Assembly: GCA_036852015.1 (NCBI GenBank)
Contig: JAANDG010000109.1
Coordinates: forward strand, 124,001 to 188,000
DNA: 64,000 nt
Reading direction: 5' to 3'
From: Pelodera strongyloides
Taxonomy: Eukaryota > Nematoda > Chromadorea > Rhabditida > Rhabditidae
Positions 31,101 to 43,100 of this stretch are shown piece by piece. Numbering within the stretch: the first letter of the stretch is position 1; the number at the start of each line of letters is the position of its first letter. The position numbers were made by a program, and so were the translations under genes. The notes beneath the pieces were generated by a model, which worked only from the letters and a program-made list of their open reading frames with translations, had not been told where the DNA came from and ran no database searches.

Positions 31101-34100
31101 CTAGTGGCCTGCCGAGTGTTTGCAAATGTTCAAGAGAGTGAAATTAAGTCGATAATCGGGCGTGGTATTTAATGAAAAGACAAGGACAGACATATCTTTT
31201 GGTTCGTTCCTGTACCTCTGGGAAGATTGAAATTGCACTGAAAAGGAGCAAGGAAATGTAGACTGCGCATGATGACCTTGTCAGGCTGGCATTGCCCGGC
31301 GCTGCTTTCTGTTTTATCTCTTCTTTTTGTTTTGAAAATTGAAAGTTGTACTTGGATAGAGTTGCCAAACAAACGCGCGTCGCGCGTTATCAACAATTTC
31401 GATAAGTTTCAGTAAGTTCCGATATAATTAACTTCTTCCTGTCTCGATGTCGCAGTGTCTCTCTCTCAGTATCATCTCCATCTTTTATGTGCAGGTAACT
31501 TACCTGCAGTAGTTCGAGGAGGCTCTCTCAGTCCCTCACTGTGCCTCACGGTCTATTCTCTCGTCTTTCGGATGTGGTGAGAGCTCTCCCTCTTTCTCAT
31601 TCTTGCTCAAAACTCTCTCAAGTCGATCTCTCTCTCTCTGTCTCTCTGATATGCTCTCTAACTATCTATCTCTCTATACCTGCAAGCTTTTCAAGGTTCT
31701 CTCGTTCCTTTGCTCATCTCTCTCTCTCTCTCTCTCGTCCAACTCCCATCCCGGTTCTCGATCGACCCAAATTTGTTTGCTTCCTGTCATCGCACGTTTT
31801 GGGTGTAACGCTTTGCCTAGCCGTAGGACGAATGGGGACTGTTGAATATGGGAAACGGGGACTTGTATTTTATACTGAAGAACTACAGAGGGTATCTGGG
31901 GTATCTCGTAACAACCTGAACCTCCTCAAACTAGCTTACAATAGGTTTGCATGTAGTCTAAGCAAATACGGTATACCTAACTTCTCGAAACAGAAAACAC
32001 CTCGAAACAGTACTTTGATTGAACCAAATCCAAATAATCCATCCAAAAGCGCTGGGTTCGATTTTCGCCCGTCCAACATCCAATACCCCAATTTTTCGAT
32101 TACACTAATATATACGAATTTACCAACTCCAACTCAAACGCAAGTGTTATTCCAGATGAGCGTCTACGGACGAAGGCTCTCAATGCCAAGGTGCGTATGC
32201 TGGAGGCAGAGAATGAGAAGTTGGTGGCCAAAGTCTGTGACATGGAGATGAAGAAGGACGGAGATGGCGAGGAGCAGACCCTCGGAGATGCTCAGCAGCA
32301 TAGCGAGACTCTTGAGTTGCAGTTGCATGAGGTAGGCAGGGGGATTATCAAATACAGTGTTTGGGCCCTTGAGTCTAACCGAGAAGCATATTACATTACG
32401 CACAAAGACGATCAAAGAAAGCAATGTAACGAGCAGTGTGTGGTATAAAATGTGCGTATTTTATGTGTAGCTGTAGCTAGTGGTGTTAGTTGTTTGGCAT
32501 AAGGATTCAGAATTCTGAAAAAAATCACAATTAATCTGCCGTGATTCTGTTTCGCGGGAGCGGGTAAAGGAAAGAGTAAGGAAAAAGTTGAGTGACTAGA
32601 GTAAAGGGAGGTAATTAATTTTACATTGAGATCGCGTTGCAGGCTGACCGTCGAATGGCATCGATGCGCACAGATTTTGAGCAACAACTTACGGCAGCGC
32701 GCCAGGACGCCGAGAGATCTATGCGACGTAAGTCTGAGTGCCATACATAAAATCGTTCTACCTTAAAAGTGCCTTATCATATCTTGTAATAGGTTCCTTG
32801 GATGTGTTTAAGGTATAGGTTTATGTTTTTTTAATGTTTAGGTTTTTGTTATAGATAGAGCGTTGATAAGTTGGTGTTCTCTAATTTGCACAAAACCATT
32901 GTCAGAGACTCAGACCCACATTATAATTTATAATTCTTTCAGAAGCGGAGCTTCTTCGTGATTCGGTTGATCGTCTACAGTCTGACCTCGACACCGTAAC
33001 TGCAAGATCTTCATCTGAACGCGCTTCGGCATCTTCGTCAAAGGAACATCATGATGGAATGGAGAATGGACAGACGTGTCTACCAGCTGAGCTGGACCAG
33101 GCTCAGCTAGAGGAGATTGGTGGGTTCATGCCAAATTTATGCGGTAGGCAAATCTGAGGGGGGGGGGTTGATGGTTAGACAGCTGGCTAGGCTATGCTTT
33201 TTGACATCCAGTTTGCCGTCTACCGTCTGCGACTGGAAACCCTTTAGGAGGTTTGGTTTGGCCATGTAGCATTCGTAGCATGCAAACAACAACAAAAAAT
33301 CTGGGCATGTGCATGAATCGGTGTGTATGAAGTTACGCTCTAAACGCGGCGTTTGGATTGCAGTTTCGCCATTAAGATAAGAACACTTTGCACTTGCACA
33401 CAGTATAGAACTGTGAACTGTCATCCATTTACTTTAGAAACCTTGCGACAAAAGGTCGAAGATGTGCTGCAGGCTCTGCACGATGTGGAGCACATTAAGA
33501 ACGATCTCGGCGAACAGGTAGAGTCGTAGAGTAGTGATTTTCCTTGTTATTAGTTGAAGTAGTTTTGGTACTCATTTCTTGTTTTGTTGCAGCTGACAAT
33601 TACGGTAATCGATTACGATATTTTTTTGCATTGCGAAAAGGTGATACGAAATAGCGAAATTGGTAGCCCTTTTTAGTTCTTCGCCGGGGGTTCCCGGACC
33701 TCGGAGTACTGACCGAAAACTACTAGCTCAAAAACTACTGAACTAAAACACTTCATTTTTTTGAGAACTAATTATATCCATTGTTTCCAGATCACGCAAA
33801 TGGGAGCCGAAAACTTTGAGCTCACCCAGCGCGTTGAGGAGGTCACTCGGGAGAACCAGGAGTTGAGACAACGATTTGATGAGGTGAGCTTATAGAAATA
33901 TTTATTTAATATATATGGAAACAAAAAAAATTCAACCAAATTGATAAATGAAGAAAAAGGAAATCACAGGCTAGTCCCTAACAAGAAGCCCGGCCACATA
34001 AGTGAGCATCTTTTGGAAACCAGACTGATTTTTTTCAGGAGATGCGAACTGAACTTGAGCGAGTACAACGTGAGCGAGACGTGTGCCATCAACAAGCGGC

Positions 34101-37100
34101 AGAATTGGACAGCGCGTTAGAGGAGCTTAAGCTGAAATTGCATGATAAGGTATGGATCAAATTGTTTTTGTTGGTATACTCCTACTGTATGGTTCAGTAC
34201 GAACTATGAACGGTATGAACTCTCACTTTACAATTATGTGTGAAGAGTTGTACTCTGCCGCTAGATATAACGATTTACTTGTTTTCTTTTTCAAAGGTAT
34301 TGTTGCAGGGGATCATCGTTGTTTCTGTTTTCTAATACTTTTTTTTGTCTCAGGATGAAGAACTGCGAACTGTTCATATGGAGCTGGAGACGACTCGTTC
34401 TCAGGTCACTGAACTCTCTTCGGAACTTGTCAGCTCACGATCTGTGGTACGTTTTATTAGTTAAACAATTTATTGAGCGTTTTGGACATTTTGTCGAACC
34501 TAGAATTTGAAGTGTTTGAAAGTTAAAAAGTTAGTCTGAAAATTTGAAAGTTAAAAAAAGTATGGCTGGTTGGCTGGACCCATAACCGGCAGAAATTGAA
34601 CGTTTTTATGTTCTGTAGTTGAAATGCACGGTGGCCCGCTTCTTCAGTTTGTACCTATTGTTTTTTGATGTGTGTTGGGTGCTATGTTACACATGCACAC
34701 CGAACAATTTAAAGCGAAATACCGGCCGGTTTTTGAAACGCATTAATTTGACAAACATTCTTATTCTTGTGCAGCTTTTGCCAATGGACATAAATTAGAA
34801 TAAAAAGTTAAGTTGCCCATGATGCGTTTCAAGAACCGGAAGTTATTTCGCTTTATTTACCAACTGTAGTTTGTGTAACTCTGTTTTGGTTTTTGTTCAC
34901 TATTAACAGTGAATCCGTTTCAGACGTCTTCCGAGTACGTGAGCGAATCCGTGTCGGTGCAACGCTCTTCTTGTGAGAACACTTCCAATTCTGAGATGTC
35001 GATGCGATCTTCTCTTGAAGCTTTGGAAGAGGAGAATAGGAGACTGAGGTAAGACATAGACATTTAAGAGTTTGGCGGTTCAGGTTTGTACCCCACCTTT
35101 TATTGATTACATTCAAAGTACATAATCAAAAAGCAACCCTAAGACGGCAATGCGTATAAAAACACCCCGTACTGACAAGGGGCCCTAGTACCTTCCGGAC
35201 TCGATATTATTTTGAAGCTAAATGCTGATGAGTTTTGTTGGCGCAAACTACATACTGACATGGCGGTACCTTTTTTCTCACCGCTACTTTTCAAACTCTT
35301 TTCAAACGCACCGAAAATTCGTTGCTTTTCAGGTCTGAGCTTGATCTTGCTCGACTCAGCCTTCAAGAGACCCGTGAGGTGCAGCGAGAAGTGAGCGAGC
35401 TCAAGGCAGCGGTAAATTTTGAAACTAAGTTTTTCATTATTAATTTTTAGAATATTTTCTTGTGGCTTTGTATGTGAATGTGTTAGTGCAATAAAAAAGC
35501 GTGTGGTCTTGTGCCATTTGAGTGACTATGATCAGCTCATAATGCGAAATACCGGCCGGTTTTTGAAACGCATCGTGGACACCTGAATTCTTACGTATTT
35601 ATGCTAATTTGTTCGAATTTAGCTCGATTTTTTATTATAATTTATGTTCATGTGCATAAGTTGCATAAGAATCTGGTGTACGCGATATGTTTCGAAAACC
35701 GGCCAGTATTTAGCTCAACTGTGACTTTTAGCTCAACTGTGACACTATTTAGCTCAACTGTGACAACTGTGAGTTATTTCGCTTTAACTATGACTTTTAC
35801 GAGTTTTCCGAATTCACATCTCTTTAGTTGGAAGAGGAGCGCCGCCAGGGCGAAGTGAAATGGCAAGAAGTGTGCGAGAAATTGATGCAATCTTCGGCTG
35901 GGCAACCTGATGAACCTGGAAGGTAAGGATGTGACCTCAGTCACTTCAGTGATCTGGTCATCTGGTGATATTCAGTGGCTCAGCGGTGATGGTGATGGTT
36001 GGTATAAGTGCTGGGTGGCACACTGGTAACATCCTCGCTTTGCAGTCAGCACACCAAAGTTCATATCCAGCCGTAATCCTGCTCGTTTCGATATATCCTG
36101 CTGAAAGTTTATATGAAACGACCAGTACGTCGTACGTCTCTGATGGTTTTTTGATGTAGCGCGTGATGCTGATTGATATTTCAAAACGTTTTAGAATGTC
36201 CCGAAAGACGTCCGTTGATGAGATGCACATCTACCTTGACACGTACGCCGACAAGTGTAAGAGGCTGGAGGACGAGCTGCGAGAGGCGAGGACCAAGTTG
36301 CAGATGGGTGGCAATCCGGTGAGTTGTTTTTCTATGATCCAAGTTTGAAACCCTTATCTGAGCCCCTTGCCTTAGGACCCTTAGAGACCTAACTTCAGCA
36401 GCTTGAGCAAGTAGAGCAACCTTTAATTTTGACAACGCGTTGGGTTGGGGCCTTTGAGTATTGTTCTGTTTTATAGTGTGTTTCTTGTAATTGGGAACAG
36501 TTTCATTTCGATTTCGGTCTTCTGAACATTTTGGGCAGATGGTTGAAGTTGGTCAGGCTGGCTTGCTCTGTAGGACATGCGAAACCGTTTGTTCGGATTC
36601 GGTTGATAACGCACCTTATATTTTGCGTCATTGAGACGTCGTAATTCAGGGGCATCATCACAGTGATTCTCACGTTCCCGCAGAAAGAGTGGGTGCACTC
36701 GAGCAGGCGCTTCACGAGACCAAGGAGCGAATTCAGGAGCTCGAACGGGAGCTGGAGGACCGAGTGCATGAGAGTGAGGCGATTGAGCACAAGCTGGCCC
36801 GTATGGAGGAGGAGCTGGAGACGGCCAAGCAGAAGACTGAGCAGGATAAAACGGTGAGCTTTGTTATTTATTTTTAGTTATGGTGAATCAATGAACCTGG
36901 TTACGTGAGCGAGTGGCAGCTTATAGTATGCAATACGCCAGTGTGCTACAGTTTCTTCTTATCAGTAGTTTTAAGCAGACGGTCAGTGGTGGTTTGCTCG
37001 ATTAGTTAATTGATGTCATTGTGTCAGTTTGTTAATTATTTGAAAATGGATGAGGTTTTGCTGATGATATATCGTGTTGTTCAGGAAAAGAAGAAGTTGA

Positions 37101-40100
37101 AGACGGCCGTGAAGCAGCTCCGAGATAAACTGCAGCAAGAGAAGCAGCCAACAGAGACTGGAAGTAGTAAGAAGGAGGAAGAAGTGAAGGAGGCTACTCC
37201 TCCAGTGGAGGAGAGCGTTGGAAAGGTGAGGTTGAGATTGGGGAGACAGCTGCACACTGAGGCCGTATTCACCAAGACGCGGGGAGCCCTCCCTAGCTCA
37301 CAAGCGCTCTGAATCTCCTGTTCTCGCACTCTTTAGCTCCATGGGGAGACCAGGGAGGGCTCCCTGCGTGTTGGTTCTCTGGTGGCCTCTGATGTTGATG
37401 TGCCCTGTGTGTTGTTGAAATTCAGTGCCCTGTCAGCGATAGTTTTTTGGGTTCAGTTAGTTCGCTCCAGAACCGAAATTGGTAATTGTGGACTCTACTA
37501 GTGCAAGGAGTTGGTTCGAAATATCTGTCCTTTACGACTTGTAACACCATAACTTTTCGTGTATTTAGGTTGAGATCCAGAGCGTACAAACTTCTGCTTC
37601 TACTGCTGCAGAGCAAGCTTCTGGATCGGCAGAAGAATTGCAACGATTGAGGATTCAGTTGAACGTAAGTTTGTGCTTTTCGTGGGTTTATACTGGGACT
37701 GAAGCTGAACCGTATGCTAATTATGTAAATTCCTTCAGACCTTCTGACCTTACATTCGGGATACTTCGAGTTACTTTAAGAAATGTAGTCTTATTGTTTT
37801 ATTACGTTTAGTGAGATTTTGTGGTCTGTATTAGTATTGGATCATTGGATGTCTGGACCAGTAGACCAGACATCAGTACATACAGTACACCCATTGTTAC
37901 AGGCAGCTGATATGGAGGCACGCCTGACTGGCGATTTGAACGCCGAATTGGAGAAGTGTATTGCTGAGCTGGAAGAAAAGGTGAGGGGCTGTACACTGTA
38001 CGGCTGTCGGATATATTTGGGGATTACTTCATATAGCCTATCTACTGTTTGTTGTGATTTTGATGAGAATCTCTGGGTCAAATGTGCACATTATATTCCC
38101 GTTTGAAAGTTAGCTCCGATCCATCATTAAAACTACTAAACAAAAAATTGTATTTCGTCTCTTGCCGCTCAGAACATGTCTGCATCAAATGTGAAACTTA
38201 AAATTTGTTGCTAAGCGGCCCAGCCTCGACAACGCCCACCTGTTGTCTTTTTTCCTACATGCGTATGAAGTACGAGTACGAACCTTCTCTGTTCCAGGTT
38301 TCCAATGTGGAGAAAGAGAAGGACGAAGCCGTGAGAAAGTGTGCGCAGCTCGAAGAATCGAAGGAAGAATTGTGCCGGGAAGTCGATATCCTAACCAATA
38401 TGCAGGTATTTTTTGAAAAAAATCATGAAAAAATGTCATAGGATTCAGCACAGCGCGCACTTACCTCATACGTATGTTCTGTGCGGATCGTGAGCGATCG
38501 TGGATTGGTGTGGGTTTGAAACAAATAAGTAAATAATTCTAACAAGAGTAGCAGCTTCGTTGTGAGAGTAGGTGGCGGTTCATTCCATCGTATCTTCTTC
38601 ATAGTAGCATTTGGTGTTCTGTCGCTACCAGAGTAGGTCCACAGGTGTAGGCAGCAGTCGAGTCGAGTCCTCAGCAGGCTTGGCAGCAGGTCCTTGGCGT
38701 AGTAGTGTAGTCGCTCCTCTCTCTCGGTAGACTCCGATACTATGCTCGACTCGCATCTTTAGATTATACTTTTCGTATGCCAATTACTTTCGAAATACTT
38801 TCGAAACAGACAATTCTAAAACTTGTTGACACAAACATACGTATGGCCAATAGCATACGTTACACCACTACATTGACATCTTCCAGGAGGAGATGAGCTT
38901 CCGCGTCGAACAAGCCGAGGAATCATTCAACGTGGACGAGTTGCATAATAAGGTGAATTGAGAGTTCTTTTTTCTCACTTCTAAGATTCACCGTGTAACA
39001 TTGTAATCGGAGCATACCATCGTGCGTGTGCGTGAGTGAAAATGAGCTTTGTAGACTCTTTTTGTAGAAATATGCATCATAACACGTTGATGCTGATGCT
39101 GCATCAGCATTTTTGAAGTGGTTCATGTGAGCGTTTTCGCAACGAGCTATGTCACGACATAGTATAGTGAGCATTGTAGTCCGATATGTGTTATGTATTT
39201 ACCTGCGCATGAATCCTTTTCATCTAGATTGCGTGCCTGGAACGAGAGGTCGATTCCCTCAAGACTGACCTGGTTGTATCACGAGAGCAATGTGAAGAGA
39301 CAAAGAAGAACTACGACCAATTCATACAGAATGCCGAAGCAGTGAGGTTACATATGCAGCAGAATGAGCAAGGTGAGTTGTCGTACTTCTGTTTTGTTTA
39401 AAATTTATGTCGATATGTCCCGCAGAGAAAAGTAGAGGGTAGTGGAGAGGGAAGGGAGCATTGTCGAATGTAGGCACACTTCAGCACCTAAAGGAATACA
39501 GAGCTTTCTTGGCCGATGTGTCCCGTAGAGATATTTTTTTTTTACAAAATTTTATACTTTCCAGTCTATTGTGACGAGATTCGCTCTTTGTCGATTGCCA
39601 ATGAAGACTTGAGACGGCAGCTCAGTGACACGGAGGCCGAGGCTCACCGTTTGGAGGAGAAGGAGAATGAGGAGGTGAGGACGTGGAGTCCATTATGCGT
39701 TTTTATATTTTTATAACGGCTTATTATCTTGTAGTCGAGTAGAAAAGTGTCTCAAAAGTGGCAATTCTAATTACGTTGGTTATCTTTTGATTGCTTTATT
39801 TACGAAAGGCGTTGATCACTTTGCACCGTGCCACTTGTGGTGAAGTCACGGTTCGGGTTCAGTCGGTGAACTGGCCGAAGTGTTCAAAGTATAACCTCGA
39901 ATTCAGATCGTCTACTTGCGAAACTGTCTGACTGAAGCGCGGGCTCACCTGAGAGTAATGCAGGCGACAGCGGACGAGTCGCTCTTGAATGCGCGCACCC
40001 ATGCGCAGGAGGAAACCCCGGTGATGGCGGGAAGCCCACGGCCTGGGGCTACGAGTCAGGAGGTACTTTTGTATGATAATCTTTGTCAAGCTGATCAATA

Positions 40101-43100
40101 AAACTGAAAGTACGAAGATAAGGACCAACAATAAAGTGATAATAAGTTTTAAATTATGTTCACTTTGATGTAGACACCACTGGTACGCGAAGCTTTGCGT
40201 GTTTTGGTGGGTTGGATATTGTGCTAATGTAGTTTGTGGAAATGCATGTATTTAGTGTTGTTGATGAGAGATTTTCTTCTGTGCTATTCGGTAGGAAAAT
40301 TGTTTTGACTTTTAGTTTTGTATCCTACTGTTCTTCGGATTGTGATGTTTCTTGGTGCTCCTTCCATGTTTATTCTTATTTCCATCTCAATGTATTATAT
40401 GTTTAGCGTGAATCCCTTCAACGTGCTTCGTCGGCTACTTCTGAAGCAGTTGCGACTGTGATTAGGGAGAATAAACTTTCGCGGGAGAATTCACCCGCTG
40501 CGCTTGGTTCGAGGGTAAGCATATTTTCTTGTCATTTATTTTTTTGGTGGTTTGTGCTTGTGACATTGACATGATGGCGGAAGGCGGAGTCTTCAAAGCG
40601 CAACATGAATACCATATGCCCGAGGAGGCTGACTTAGAATCGGAATGAAAGTCTAATCATTGTTAGGCTGATAGACCTTGATTACTTCGATGTTTAGTGT
40701 GCTGACGTAGTTGTCGTTTCCATTGTACATAATATGTATAACTTTGCAGTCCGGATGGAGCACAGCTGAATCAATGTCTGATCACTCAATCACGGCGCCA
40801 CCTTTGGAAAGTGAACATGAATATTCGTCACGAGTTGTGAGTTGTTAGTTATTTGACGGCCGCACGTTACGTAAGTTGGAGTAGCTTGTCCAATGGCCTC
40901 TTCGGGTTCGGTAATTAAGCAAATTCCTTTGTGATAGACGAGCTTGACCGTTTAAATCTTCCAACTCGTTTTCAGAAGTTCGTGCCTTGTTCTTGCTGTT
41001 CGCAATGTATTTATCTAATGTGAGCCGACGACGTGTTTAGGACAAATCTGTTGTTTATGATTTGTAATATTGTAATAACTTGTTTTTCTTGTTACAGCTG
41101 CCACAACCATCTGAATCTGAACAAGAACACGTACATCGTTATGGTGACCTTGTTGCGAATCATCATCCTTATCGAGCTGAAAGGGTAACGATTTACTTGT
41201 TTTCCGTTTTCACCCAGGGATAAACTATTTTCTTTGTTGAGTCGGTCGACCCGACGCAATTTGTCTCTCTTGAAATTTGTGCTGTTGTGCTGTATTTATA
41301 TGTTCGTAGTTACAGTGTGTACTTCAAAGAGTCACACACAATCAGTAAGCCTCATGCACATCTTTGGTTAGTGAGCACTTTATGATTATCTGAGAAACTT
41401 AGTAGGAGCAGGGCATAAAATGTAGGAGTATTGGTAAAGCTCATGACAATGAGCAAATCCGAAAAGATTAGTTATTTTATCGTTAGCTATGTTGTGAGTT
41501 TGATACTGGTTCTATAGTTGCTAGCAAAGTCCTATTTAGGCGGCTTCCAACTACGCGACGCCATCGACTTCAGATGAGAGATTCGAGGACGCGTCGGCCA
41601 CGGCATTCACTGATGCATCAGGCTAGTCTTATACTCTAGTCTCTTCTTGTAATAATTTGGAGAAGTAAGAATTGTAGTGGTTTGTTTTACTGGTGTCTTA
41701 AGTTGCTAATGCGATTTACGATTGAATTTACCGTGCTAAACTTTGGTGTAGTAGCTGTTCCTGATCGATGTTCTGTTCACTAAATTTTCTTCCTAATCGA
41801 TAATGCTTATAACGCAGGGCTGATGATTTAGTACCAATCAGACCTACAACACATTTGTTTCAGGTTATTCAATGCCTACGGTATCTGCCGAAGATTTGGT
41901 TGTTGGCGCAGAGGAGGAGTGTGTCACTACGGATGCAATTGTGGTAGGTTTCCTTAAGAGCACTCGAATTCATTCAAAACAAGTATTGGCCAAACTTTTC
42001 GTGTATCTCTCCCCATCTCTCCCCATGGGGGGAACAGCTACTTGGTGGTAGTATGGGCTAAGGGCGTGTTAGGGATTGCGAAAAGAAAGAAAATAGGTTA
42101 AAAAATGTCGTTCGGGATGGACGAAAGGAAATTTTTCAAAACTGAAACATGCTGCTGGTGTGAGACAAGCCGAGACTTTTCGGTCAATCCCGAACGCGCC
42201 CTAATGCAGCTGCAATAAACGAATAAACGAAAACGAAAGACAGGCTTTGATTCCAGCTTGCCCAGATACAGAAAACCAATGCAAGTTTTTCATTTTCAAA
42301 GTTACAGGCGGACACCACGCAGCAATCGTCCAATTTGGAGCAACATACAACTATGATGCAGGCTGGAGAGGACTTGTTCTTGGAGAATCAACTCTTGAGG
42401 TGAGAATGGAGCGTCTGATTTATTAATCCACTTGAGAGAAAGAAAAATATAGATTGTATAGACGTATATAAATTCATGTGGCACAATATTCTCCTCTCTT
42501 CTGTACATATCTGCCAGAGGAGATGGGAAAAGGAAAGCAAACCTCCCTAACAAATGAGCAAACATACAATCACTCCCAATCAGTGAGTATCAGACTAAAG
42601 TCAAAACTCATGACTCGTAACTTTTTTTTCAGACAGCGCCCCTAGCTGAAACCTGGGTGGTCTTAAAATCTAGTATTGTTCGTAATACCTAGTATCATTA
42701 TTATAGGGAGTGTGTCAATCAGACGACCCGGATGCAGGACGACCTCGGCGACGATGTGGAGAGACTGAACGAGTTGCGAATGGAGCTGGAGAATGCTGTC
42801 GATGCGCTGAAGGGAGAAGTCTGGTCGCTTAACGGACAGCTGAAGGCGGTTGGTTATTAGTTTTCGTTTGTCTGTTGTTGTTCTAGGATTGTATGCGAAG
42901 GACCGCATCATGACGTCACTCTTGTAGTAGTGGATGTAGTCGTACTAGTTACCCTGCGCTCTATGTTTATAAGAGTAGGTATAGTAGAAAATATTATAAT
43001 AGTAGTTTGTTAAATTTTACGAGTTTACAATGTTTCCAGTCGGTGCTTGACCGCGAAAACCTGGCCGATCGATTGGCTGTTGTCGACTCGCAATTGATTG

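Larger units (their letters stand above)
26486..32155. other. 5.7-kb gap: 3' UTR plus long intron or intergenic sequence
   Basis: No coding exon recognised on either strand. It contains AATAAA at 26777-26782, a (TAA)n microsatellite (28038-28100), a run of Gs at 30653-30663, a tandem repeat at 31029-31111 and a CT-rich tract (about 31440-31740). Open frames here are AT-rich or low-complexity. It is an intron if the coiled-coil gene is single, otherwise the boundary between two genes. Confidence 0.55.

Noticed and set aside
31541..32251. 236-codon open frame starting MPHGLFSRLS
   Set aside because: It runs over the CT-rich tract and crosses the acceptor at 32155 in a different frame from the coiled-coil exon. 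Composition is low-complexity Ser/Leu.
36681..36853. Nearer acceptor CAG at 36681-36683 for the coiled-coil exon
   Set aside because: It enters in the wrong frame (KEWVHSSRRF...), while the acceptor at 36649 keeps the coiled-coil frame from the donor at 36318.
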